From positions 13,694,078 through 13,758,077 of the forward strand of contig CM042088.1 of the NCBI GenBank assembly GCA_023512835.1: a DNA stretch of 64,000 nucleotides. The letters are read 5' to 3'. Both the position numbers and the translations under genes were made by a program. Under the pieces are notes generated by a model. That model was given only the letters and a program-made list of their open reading frames with translations. It made no database searches and was not told the DNA's origin. Numbering within the stretch: the first letter of the stretch is position 1; each line of letters opens with the position of its first letter. Positions 55,660-64,000 of the stretch are shown one piece after another. This DNA is from Taxillus chinensis (lineage: Eukaryota; Streptophyta; Magnoliopsida; Santalales; Loranthaceae).

Positions 55660-56890
55660 TCACTCTGCTGCCGCTCTCGGCCTCCCCCCGGGGTCGGGTC
55701 CGGCCCGGATCCTGCCTAGCTGGCCTGCGCTCGACGAGCTGGTCTCTCGGCCTGGTGCACGGAAGCTAGCATCACTCCTCACGCCGGATGCCATGCCCCC
55801 CGCTCCCCTGTTGCCACTCCCGCGGACCCGGCACAAATGGCCCTCTCGTCCACGGTTGTTGCATCGCCGGTCCTTCTTGGGGCACTCCCCTTTGAAGTGA
55901 CCCTGCTCTCCACAAGGTGGACAGCTGCTAGGTAGACTCCCAAGATGGACCACCCTGTCTTCCGCTGCCAAAGGTGAGCCTCCCGGGGTTCACAGATGTC
56001 TGACCCCGACTGCGAAAAGAACTGCTATCCCTCTCCTCCGTCTTGAGCCTCTTGGACCCTGCATGGGCCTGCCTCCCATCATCCAGCTCTCTCTTGGCTA
56101 TACGGGCCGTCTCCACAGCCTCAGCATAGGTCCTCAAGCGTAGAATTGCCACCCTCTGCCTAAGGGCTGGCCTAAGGCCCAAAGTGAACTTGTGGGCCTT
56201 CAGGTCCTCCCTTGCCACAGTCTTAGGAGCAAACCTACTCAAGCTCCGGAACTCCCGCTCATACTCAGGTACCGTCCTGGATCCCTGCTTCAAGCTGCCG
56301 AATTTTTCCCTCTTCTGCCATCTCACTGATTCCGGAAAGAACTCATCATGGAAGAGTTGCAAGAACTCCTCCCAAAGCATGAGTTGCACTGCACGGCTCC
56401 TCGCGACACTCGTCCACCACTCCAAAGCATCCCCCTCCAGCTGCCGAATTGCCAGTCGCACCTTATCCTCTTCCCAGGGCAGGAGAAAGGAGAACACATG
56501 CTCGATCTGCCTCAACCACTGTTCAGCTACCACAGGATCACCTTCCCCCTTGAATCGCGGAGGTTGTTCCTTTCGAAACCGTGTCACCACGTCATCCTCT
56601 GCACGAGTCGGTACACCACCCAGCGAACTCTCACGCTCACGAGGCAGCTCTCCTACTGGTGGTGGTGGTGGTGGCACCACCGCCGTGTCTGCCATCTCAT
56701 GGCGCACCTCCTCCCGAACGTCCTGCCGGAGTCCCTCCCGTAGCTCTCGTACCTCCAGCCGGATGCCTTCTTGTAGCTGTGCCAGTAACAACGCATGCCC
56801 TCCAATGGATGGTCCCGTACCCGGACCCTCATGGGCAGATGACTCATCAGCCACTGCCCCGGACGCACGTGTCACTCTCCTCAGCGGCAT
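55660..56890 (-). pseudogene. gag: T7 gag
   Basis: Start ATG 56890-56888 (MPLRRVTRASGAVADESS); open for 320 codons to 55928. N-terminal helix LQEGIRLEVRELREGLRQDV, run of prolines, gag core EQWLRQIEHVFSFLL and GDALEWWTSVA, EEFLQLFHDEFFPESVRWQK, YEREFRSLSRFAP, DLKAHKFTLGLRPALRQRVA. After a frameshift near 55940 the zinc knuckle CPPCGEQGHFKGEC (intact) and a second, degraded one (C-N-N-R, last Cys lost) follow. This is the longest gag reading frame in the window. Confidence 0.92.
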
Positions 56891-57280
56891 TCTTACTACA
56901 CGAAGTAAGAAGCACAAACGTCAAAACAAATTTTATAATCTATCGCGTCACTACCTCTACCCCACTGATCAATTCCACTATCACATGACATTACACACAT
57001 ACATTGCATCAATCACATTGCACAGTTCAGTACACATTGCCAAACAAATCAGAGTTGCACATTTCACTTAATCATATGATCTTATCCACAGTTTAACATA
57101 CATTCACAGCAAATGCAACTAGTGTCCTAATGCCAATGCATGCAAATCCTACAACAAAACTGGACTACCCTAAGTATACCTTGGAGGCTCAAAGAGGACC
57201 ATGTTGATCAGGCATGTCCCTCCAGGCTCCTCCAAAGGACTTAGGATAACCAGGTCCGCCCACTACCCTAGGCCAACTAG

Positions 57281-57297
57281 ACCATGCTCTGATACCA
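57281..57297 (-). other. T7 primer binding site, tRNA-Met type
   Basis: Sense TGGTATCAGAGCATGGT: the first 12 bases match the tRNA-Met complement; three bases separate it from the LTR at 57301. Confidence 0.9.
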
Positions 57298-57300
57298 TAT

Positions 57301-58384
57301 TGTCACGCCCCGGATTTCCAACCCGAGGAAACCGGTACGTGACTCCCCTCTTACCCACACGGAGGGCAAAGGGGTTAGGATACAAACCAAGATTATAACA
57401 TTTTAAACATCCACAACACATTCAAGAAAGTGTTCATAAAAGCAATCCAAACCAGTTTATTACAACAAAATCCTTTCCAATCCCATCCCCACTGGGGTTA
57501 CATCAATTCCCATAAACAGAATAACATAAAGGGAGGAGAGTAAAATAAATAAGGTCTTCCACCTTGGTGTATCCACCTAACGCCTGTAAGTCCCTGGAAA
57601 ACAAGCAAACACAGTAGGAGGGGTGAGCAACCACAGCTCAGTAGGGATCAAGTCTCCCCAACCCTTCCCATGCTCCTAAAGGCTACATGCATGTGCACAG
57701 GTGTAGTAACGTGACAGTGTTAAGAAAAGGAAAATAAAACATCGCACAAGTGGGCGTAACCCCAGCCCCAGCCACACTGGCTAACAAAACACATCTCAAG
57801 CAAGTAGTTTAACCGCCTCTTAAGGCCACTGATTTAACCGCCTCTCAGGCAAAGTAGTTTAACCGCCTCTCAGGCAAAGTAGTTTAACTGCCTCTTCAGG
57901 CCAGATAGCACAGTCATGCACACAACACACACCACGGTCACTCAAGCATAAAACCAAACACTTGGTGTACACCCGTTCACAAGTGCACAAACGCAGCCAT
58001 TCAGGCCATATAACAAACACCTAGCATACATACATACACTAAACCACAAGTCCAGCCACACAGACATATTACCAAACACGTAATGGGCATATACACACAG
58101 CTATATTCACACAGGCATTTCATCGAACATATAGCATGTAACAACAGAATCACACCAAAATGCCACTGAAGGCCAACATCCATATAGGAGATCACACCTA
58201 TATGAATTACATATATATATATAAACAGGTATAACTCTATAATCTGCCCTAGAACCCTAGGACAGAGGAGGATTTAGGAAGAACAGAACCCCTACCTTGT
58301 ATGTTCTCTTGCTCCCGCTTCCACACAAGGCTCCGACCACCCACGCAAGATGCTCCGGAAGCCACCAGAAGCTCTCCTTCCCTT

Positions 58385-58429
<45 letters not shown>

Positions 58430-59112
58430 GACGGCTGGGGAAGCAATAAACCCTAAACCTAAAACAGAGAGGCATCTCCTCCTTATATAGACAACACAAC
58501 ATCAAAACGACGTAGTTTTGATTAAGTGAATCCCAGCATCAAAACGACGTAGTTTTGATTACACAAGTTACAACCCTTCCACATCCATACACACTAAAAT
58601 ATTCACAATTCCAACATGGTCCTTTGGGAAAAGATGATTAGAACGATAAAACCAAGGTAACGATGCAAAAACATGCCTGCACGCCAATTTGCACGCCAAT
58701 TCCCCAATTGGCGTGCAGCTCCAAATGCACTCAAACTTCACCACAAGCCTCCTTGCATCTTGTAGAGGCCTGAGAAGCAAAAATATGCTTGCACGTGAAA
58801 TGGGTGAATTCACGTGCAGCTCCAAATGCTCTGAAATTTCTGTGGTAGATAGAGGACCTCATTCTAAGAAACCTTTGTTCTTGCACGCCAATTGTTTGAG
58901 GCCATCTACTAGGTCAAAAGTGAGCTCCAAGATCAGCCAAAACAGCTTAAAACCGCCTGTAAACGCATAGCATCTTCCTAGGGCATAAATGTACGCTATC
59001 ACTTGACACATGCACCTCCCAAAAGTCCCCTCTTGGGCTCCTCTCTTACCTCAAACTTGTGCACCAACATCCAAGGTGTTTGTGGTTAACTTCTTACACA
59101 CAGGTCATTACA
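57301..59112 (-). repeat. T7 5' LTR (1812 bp)
   Basis: Sense start at 59112, sense end at 57301. Inverted repeats 58691-58716 (CACGCC/GGCGTG) and 58791-58817 (CACGTG), palindromes 58501-58522 and 58538-58559, GA leader tract, donor-like 58295, acceptor-like 57594, AATAAA-type signal near 57465. Confidence 0.93.
58691..58817. promoter_or_regulatory. Two inverted repeats in T7 5' LTR
   Basis: GCACGCCAATT/AATTGGCGTGC (58691-58716) and GCACGTGAAA/TTCACGTGC (58791-58817) about 100 bp apart, each followed by GCAGCTCCAAATGC. They appear to be copies of one approximately 100-bp unit. Confidence 0.82.
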
Positions 59113-59140
59113 AAATACTAGTGGAGTGAAAAATTAGAAA

Positions 59141-59242
59141 CTATGCAGACAAGTCAAGCATACCTAATTTGAGGAGTAGTTCAGAAAATCTTGCATCTGG
59201 TAGGGGCTTGGTAAGAATATCTACAAGTTGATCATCCGTAGC
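59141..59242 (-). pseudogene. pol: SIR1 pol C-terminus (copia RNase H end)
   Basis: The minus strand encodes ATDDQLVDILTKPLPDARF and LLLKLGMLDLSA, then stop. (D/E)DQLADI(L/F)TKPLP followed by KLGM is the standard end of Ty1/copia polyproteins. T9 cuts it at 59242/59243; the rest lies beyond the window. It continues on the left as SIR1 sequence before T7. Confidence 0.85.
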
Positions 59243-59745
59243 TGTAATGACCCGTGTTTTGGGAAAAACAAGCTGGAACAAAGATGAATGGTACCCTGGG
59301 CGAATGCTTGGGTCAAAAGGTGGAAGACTCGAAGATTTGTGTTGTAGGGTCGAAGACTGAGGGTCAAAAGTCAAAGACCGAGGGCCGAAGGTCTGAGGGT
59401 CGAAGTTCGAAGGTTTGATCTTCGAGACAAATCTTCGAGGCCGCGTTTCCAGCGATCTCCGAGGCTGCGACTACGAGGCTCCGAGGTGGTAATCTTTGAG
59501 GCAGTGTTCTACGAGTCTTTGAGGGAGTGTTTTATTTATCAAAACTATGCCGTTTTGATGGTGTGTTTCATTTATCAAAACTATGTCGTTTTGATGGTGG
59601 AATTTCATTTATCAAAACTACGTCATTTTGATGGTGGGATTTCATTTATCAAAACTACGCCGTTTTGATAAGTGAGGTCTATATAAGGAGGAGCTCTCTT
59701 TGTTTTAGGTTTAGGGTTTTTGTTGTCAGCCACCGCAGCCATCGC

Positions 59746-59785
<40 letters not shown>

Positions 59786-60498
59786 GGGGGGGGGCGAAGG
59801 AGAGCTTCTGATCTTACTGTAGTGATTCGTGGGGGTGGACGGCGTTTGGCGTGGAGGCAAGAACGTGAAGGATCCTTGAGGTAGGGGTTCTGTTCTTCCT
59901 TGGACCTATCCCAGGGGTATGGCCTTGTGGTAGGCGATTTGTAATCTAGTTATATTATATGTAAATCCATATAGGTGTGATCTCTTATATGGATGTTGGC
60001 CTTCAATGGCGTGTATGTGTTTGATATTATGCCTGTGAGGCCATGCGTGTTATGTGTTTGATATTATGCCTGTGAGGTCATGCGTGTTATGTGTTTGATA
60101 ATATGCCTGTGTGGCTATGCCTATTATGTGTTTGATTTTATGCCCGTGTGGCTGAGTTTAAGAACCCGTGAATGTGCGCATACCATGTGTTTGATTTTAT
60201 GCCTGTGTGGCAGAAATGTATGTTATGAGTTTGATTGCATGGTTGTTAGCCTGAGAGGCTGTGGAAACTATTTGCCTGAGAGGTGGTTAAACATTTGCCT
60301 GAGAGGCGGTTAAATATTTGCCCGAGAGGCGGTTAAATTATTAGCCTGGAAGGCTTTGATATTGGTAGCCTGTGAGGCTGTGGAGCCAGCGGGGCTGGGG
60401 CTGTGGTTGTACCCATTTGAGTGGTGTGCTTTACTTGTATTTACTACTGCCACGACATTGCACTAGTACACGTTCTCATGTAGTGGTTAGGTGCATGG
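59243..60498 (+). repeat. T9 5' LTR, upstream part, with divergent promoter region
   Basis: Begins TGTAATGACCCG. In place of the CACGTG hairpins it has short repeats of GGTCGAAG, CTTCGA and CGAGGC (59330-59480). Then four palindromes (59538-59559, 59574-59595, 59611-59632, 59648-59669) with a 36-37-bp period, TATA box (about 59680), telo-box-like leader, (GA)n, a run of about 20 G (59775-59794), donor-like GAG|GTAGGG (59881) and tandem repeats with TGTTTGATTTTATGCC and TGAGAGGCGGTTAAA. Confidence 0.88.
59538..59669 (+). promoter_or_regulatory. Four tandem palindromes upstream of T9 TATA box
   Basis: Four copies with arms ATCAAAAC/GTTTTGAT and cores TATGCC, TATGTC, TACGTC (arm mismatch) and TACGCC, starts 36, 37 and 37 bp apart. 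Other LTRs have one or two. Confidence 0.85.
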
Positions 60499-61082
60499 TG
60501 TAAGGACCCGTATTTGAGGGGTTCTTGGAGTTAGCCTTGAGTAAGAGGCCTTGCTTTAGAGAATGAACATTAGCACAGTGATGTGCTCGTCAAATGGAGA
60601 ATTTTGACTATGCTTGGGCTCGATTCGGAGTTCGAGGCCCTGAGGGGTGTTTTGGGAATTTCACATAAATTAAAATATCCCAAATTAATATATTTGAGAG
60701 TTTTATTTAAAATATGATTTGCGCTTAATTGTTGGGCTATAGAGCTTAATGAAGTGGATTAGAAAACCTTGGCCTTTGGGCTTATAGATGCTGGGCTTTA
60801 AAATTAATCAAAACTACGTCGTTTTGATTATGAGGGAAAATATATAAAGGAAAAAGGGTTCAAACTTTGGGGATCTCATTCCAAAACCCTAGCAGCCGTC
60901 ACCCCTTGAGAGAGAGAGAGAGAGAGAGAGACGGCCAGAGAGGGAGACTGCCGGAAAGAGGGAGACGGCCTGAGACGGGGAGGACGATCCAAGGCCGGCG
61001 ATCCAAGGATTTCTGCAGTGGACGAGAGCCCAAAGACGTGATTGCTAGAATACAACGACCAGTTGTATTCTCTGATTTTGAG

Positions 61083-62404
61083 GTAGGGAATTCGTGTTCA
61101 TATTCATGCCTTCTGAAAATTTTGGGTTTATACCCTCTGATGTGTATTGAGAATTTTGGGTTTATACCCTTTGTTGCGATTATTGAGTTTGCTGGGTACG
61201 GATCTGTTATGGTCCTATTGCTGTTGATGTTGAGTTTATGCCCCCACATAAACTAATATGATGCTTGATTGTGAGGTTTCTAGTATATCTGGATAATTAA
61301 AAGTGAATAAAATAATCTGGGATGGTCTGGATGGGTAGGTCGATATGAGGGACATAGCTGGAGTTGAAACCAGGCTATGTACCCTAACTTTCTAGTCTAA
61401 TAACTCACAATCTAAACATAATTTGAGAAAGGTCCTTTAGAGAAAAGTGGTTAAAACAACAAAACAAAGGTCTCTGTGCAAAATATGGTTGCACGCCATA
61501 TTGCACGTGAAAAGCCCATTTCATGTGCAAGCCCATTTGGTCTGAAATTTTACCCCAGGCTTCCCTGAAAGGTGTAGAAAGCAGGGAGCCAAAAACCCTT
61601 GTGCACGTGAAAAGCCCATTTCACGTGCAAGCCCAATTGGTTTGAAATTTTACCCTAACATTCCTGGAGTTGTGTAGAGGGCAGGGAGCCAAACATCCCC
61701 CTGCACGTCATATGACCCATATGATGTGCACCCCCTTATTTTGCCTCCACTGGCTTCCCCATTTAGCCAGAAGGTTCTTGAGTGGAAAATAATGTAATTG
61801 GCATGAAATCCCGGAGTTAATTTACCTAAAAACTTACCAGAACGGTTAATGAACACTGATATAGGAAAAGAAACTGTATACTGTGAATGTTACTGAGATT
61901 GTGGTTGCACTACATGAACTGAGTGCATTGTAAATCATATTAATACGTGTTGAGTTGTATTATGCCTGTTGAGCATCTTGTATTGAAATAAATTATGCCT
62001 ACTGGGCACCTTGTGCTGAGTAATGTGATTGCATTTCACTGAGTTTTGTTTGAGTGCTAAATGTTGTATGTTACGGGACAACTGTTGAGATGGAGCCTTT
62101 GATCCACGGGACAGCTGCCAAGCTGGAACCCTTTTAGTTACGGGACAGTCATTGGACTAGAGCCTTGGATACGGGACAGTCACTAGACTAGAGCCTTGAG
62201 TATGGGACTGTTATATCTCTGGAACCTCTCTCTCTAAATATGGGATGTGTTTGATGGTTTTTGTGTGTGGTTTCAACTAGTTCACTACACTAGCACAAGC
62301 ATCCACTAAACATGCATTCCAGTAGTGTAGGATGGGCCCGGGGAGACTTGATCCCTACTGAGCCGTGGTTTGCTCACCCCTCCTTTGAATTGTTCACTTT
62401 GCAG
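61083..62404 (+). other. Putative intron inside T10 LTR
   Basis: Donor TTTTGAG|GTAGGG, acceptor TTCACTTTGCAG|G, 1322 nt. In this LTR the CACGTG inverted repeats fall inside the putative intron. Confidence 0.4.
61503..61730. promoter_or_regulatory. Three inverted repeats in T10
   Basis: GCACGTGAAA/TTTCATGTGC (61503-61528), GCACGTGAAA/TTTCACGTGC (61603-61628) and TGCACGTCATATG/CATATGATGTGCA (61702-61730), spaced 100 bp. The third uses the same inner arm as ATH2 (40851-40872). Confidence 0.85.
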
Positions 62405-62819
62405 GGTCTAGCCGGCGATAGGTGACAGAGCTGAAGTGATTGGCCATAGAGGCTATGGGACCCTCCTTATTTGATTGTCAATGTATCTTTGGCTTTCTGT
62501 TTTGGTTTGAGCTATTTTGTAAACTGAATTTGGTATTGTGGGTTTAATTGGGAGCTTTTCCCCCATTTGAGTTGTAATGGACTTGAGACCTCTTTGAAGT
62601 GAAGTAAAATGTGATATGTTATTTTGACTGGATGATGATTGTGTGTATGGTTTGAAATTAGGGGCATGTCCTTTGACATGTTAGCCCGGATGTGTAGTAT
62701 TGGGACAGCACCCGTTGTATAAGTCCAGCCTAGGTGCTTGCACCAACCCCTTGACCCTTCGGGTGCGGGCATGGGCAGTTACTAACCGTTTCCAGGTGTA
62801 AGGAAATTAGGGCGTGACA

Positions 62820-63258
62820 CATGGGATGGGTTGGAGAGACTTGATCCCTACTGAGCTGTGGTTGCTCACCCCTCCTACTGTGTTCTGTTTTTCTCACGGA
62901 CCTACAGGCATCAGGTGGGAACACCAAGGTGGACAACAGAACTGTTTGTGGACAACAGTTCTGTTTGGGAACACCAAAGGTTTTGATTAATGTTATTTGT
63001 ATTATTATTTTTGAGAGGCTTTGTACCCCAGTGGGGAGATATTGTAAAGTGGATTTTATTATAATAAAGGCATGTGGATTTGTAAACATTTATCCCGATT
63101 TGAATTTAATAAATTTATGATTTTGTCTCTCTGTATATCAGCTGTGTAGTGTATGATGTTGTGTGTGGGAGTATTGTATCCTACCTCCCTTCTCCACTGT
63201 GTGGGTAAAGAGGGAGTCACGAACCGATTTCCTCAGGTTGGAAATCCCGGGCGTGATA
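62820..63258 (+). repeat. T9 5' LTR, downstream part
   Basis: Resumes CATGGGATGGGTTGG, AATAAA signal near 63064, ends GGGCGTGATA (GATA instead of GACA). The acceptor-like site reads TTTTTCTCACGG, a change that removes the CAG. Confidence 0.88.
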
Positions 63259-63261
63259 GTA

Positions 63262-63275
63262 TGGTACCAGAGCAT
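63262..63275 (+). other. T9 primer binding site, degraded
   Basis: TGGTACCAGAGCAT: one T-to-C change in the TGGTATCAGAGC core. Confidence 0.82.
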
Positions 63276-63723
63276 GGTCTAGTTGGCCTAGGGTAGTGGG
63301 CAGATCTGGTTATCTTGAGTCCTTTGGAGGAGCCTGGAGGGACGTGCCTGATCAACACGATCCTCTTGGAGCCTCTAAGGTGTACTTGGGGTAGTCCAGA
63401 CTTGAGGTAGGATTTGCATTCATTGGCATTAGGACACTAGTTGCATTTGTTGTTTATGTTTGTTAAAATGAAAAAAAAGCGTGAATAACGTGATTAAGTG
63501 TGAAATGTGCAACTCTGAATTTTCTTGAAATACCTTGAGCATGAAAACTCCTTGTTTAATTGAGCTGTGTGAAATGTAAATTAAGTTGTGTGCAATGTGG
63601 ATTGATGCAATGTATGTGTGTAATGCCATATGATAGTGGAATTGATAAGTGGGGTAGAGGTAGTGACACGCGATAGATTCAAATTCGTTTTGACATTTGT
63701 GTTCCTTACTTCTTATAATAAGA
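63276..63723 (+). other. T9 5' leader
   Basis: Same conserved leader words as T2 and T7 (TAGTTGGCCTAGGGTAGTGG, GTGTACTTGGGGTAGTCC, GGCATTAGGACACTAG). No gene in it. Confidence 0.75.
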
Positions 63724-64000
63724 ATGCCACCGAGGAGAGTGACACGTGCGTCCGGGGTAGTGGCTGATGAGTCATCCGCCCACGAGGGTCCTGGTGCGGA
63801 GCAGCCCACTGGAGGACATGCGTTGTTGTTGGCACAGCTGCGAGAGAGCATCCGACTGGAACTCCGAGAGCTGAAGGAGGATATCCAGCAAGAGGTTCGG
63901 GAGGAAGTGCGCCGTGAGATGGCAGCACAGCAGGTGGTGCCACCACCACCACCACCGCCAGTAAGGGAGTTACCTCGTGAGCATGAGAGTTCACCGGGTG
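63724..64000 (+). CDS. gag: T9 gag, N-terminal part, open to window edge
   Basis: ATG at 63724-63726 begins MPPRRVTRASGVVADESSA, the family N-terminus. The frame is open for 92 codons to the end of the window. A Leu/Arg/Glu-rich helix (LRESIRLELRELKEDIQQEV) is followed by REEVRREMAAQQVV, seven prolines and VRELPREHESSPG. The capsid core and zinc knuckles would follow beyond 64000. It is the only gag start in the window without a visible break. Whether the whole element is intact cannot be seen, but its decayed primer site argues against activity. Confidence 0.88.
   Translation, partial: MPPRRVTRASGVVADESSAHEGPGAEQPTGGHALLLAQLRESIRLELRELKEDIQQEVREEVRREMAAQQVVPPPPPPPVRELPREHESSPG

Larger units (their letters stand above)
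48168..59112 (-). mobile_element. T7: complete Tekay-type chromovirus
   Basis: Both LTRs (48168-50014 and 57301-59112), primer site, PPT, gag and pol are present, with a perfect TSD AAATA (48163-48167 and 59113-59117). About 9.15 kb after removing the copia solo LTR at 50203-51990. By eye the LTRs are about 97 percent identical at their ends. Domain order: gag, protease, RT, RNase H, integrase, chromodomain. Several frameshifts and two in-frame stops leave it inactive. It interrupts SIR1. Confidence 0.95.
60499..62819 (+). mobile_element. T10: solo LTR of chromovirus family B
   Basis: 2321 bp, TGTAAGGACCC to GGGCGTGACA, with a perfect TSD CATGG (60494-60498 and 62820-62824). The empty site reads GTGCATGGGATGGG. 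One palindrome (60807-60828), TATA-like ATATATAAAGG (60838-60848), GA leader (60908-60931), donor-like GAG|GTAGGG (61083), inverted repeats at 61503-61528, 61603-61628 and 61702-61730, acceptor-like TTTGCAG|G (62404). Internal region absent. Confidence 0.93.
59243..64000 (+). mobile_element. T9: Tekay-type chromovirus, 5' end only
   Basis: 5' LTR (59243-60498 and 62820-63258, split by solo LTR T10), primer site, leader and start of gag, running off the right edge. It inserted in SIR1 RNase H; the left TSD would be GTAGC. Confidence 0.9.

Noticed and set aside
56184..57071. Plus-strand open frame of 295 codons
   Set aside because: Antisense of T7 gag; composition is a mirror of the gag frame and no family is recognised. 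The same holds for 1247-2195 (+) over T1 gag.
63429..63994. Minus-strand open frames at the right edge
   Set aside because: Antisense to T9 leader and gag, whose plus frame shows the family N-terminus.

Overview
This window looks like repeat-rich (pericentromeric-type) DNA of a flowering plant, probably a eudicot. I found no host gene, tRNA or rRNA gene. Nearly all of it is LTR retrotransposons inserted into one another. Plant origin rests on the element families (Tekay-type chromoviruses of Ty3/gypsy with chromodomain integrases, Athila with an env-like gene, Ty1/copia), on primer sites complementary to plant initiator tRNA-Met and tRNA-Asp, and on plant-style TATA boxes, GA-rich leaders and telo-box-like leader motifs. 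The species cannot be named from the sequence. Element names (T1, T2, ATH1 and so on) are mine.

Left nest (1-42002), reconstructed from LTR ends, target-site duplications (TSDs) and interrupted sequences. An Athila-type LTR in + orientation (ATH2, 40503-42002) was hit by chromovirus T6 (+, 20771-40502). T6 gag was then split by chromovirus T4 (-, 12320-20770). The left LTR of T4 was split by T2 (+, 5225-12319), the 5' LTR of T2 by T3 (+, only 4392-5224 visible), and T3 by T1 (-, 1-4391). T4 also carries a solo LTR (T5, 14540-16860), and the 3' LTR of T6 carries a complete Athila element (ATH1, -, 25694-39133, TSD GAGAG). Most left halves lie outside the window.

Right nest (42003-64000). A microsatellite and a decayed Tat/Ogre-like LTR with primer site (to about 45191) are followed by a copia, probably Sirevirus-like, element in - orientation (45192-48167 plus 59113-59242). 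It is split by complete chromovirus T7 (-, 48168-59112, TSD AAATA), which contains a copia solo LTR (50203-51990, TSD ATGTC). It is split again by chromovirus T9 (+, from 59243), whose 5' LTR contains a solo LTR (T10, 60499-62819, TSD CATGG). T9 gag starts at 63724 and runs open off the window.

Nearly all coding regions are broken by stops, frameshifts or deletions. The longest intact stretches are ATH1 integrase (449 codons), T7 reverse transcriptase and integrase segments, and T9 gag.

The most interesting signals are: (1) the ATH1 env-like gene reads, apart from stops and frameshifts, into a Ulp1/C48-type cysteine protease domain with His, Asp and Cys spaced as in Ulp1; (2) this gene has its own TATA box and LTR-like hairpin module upstream; (3) LTRs of different families share inverted repeats that begin TGCACG, whose arms differ but stay complementary; (4) a 22-bp palindrome at 37-bp period precedes the TATA box in both Tekay and Athila LTRs; (5) all readable chromovirus LTRs keep a splice-donor-like and a splice-acceptor-like site that would remove an intron lying inside the LTR.
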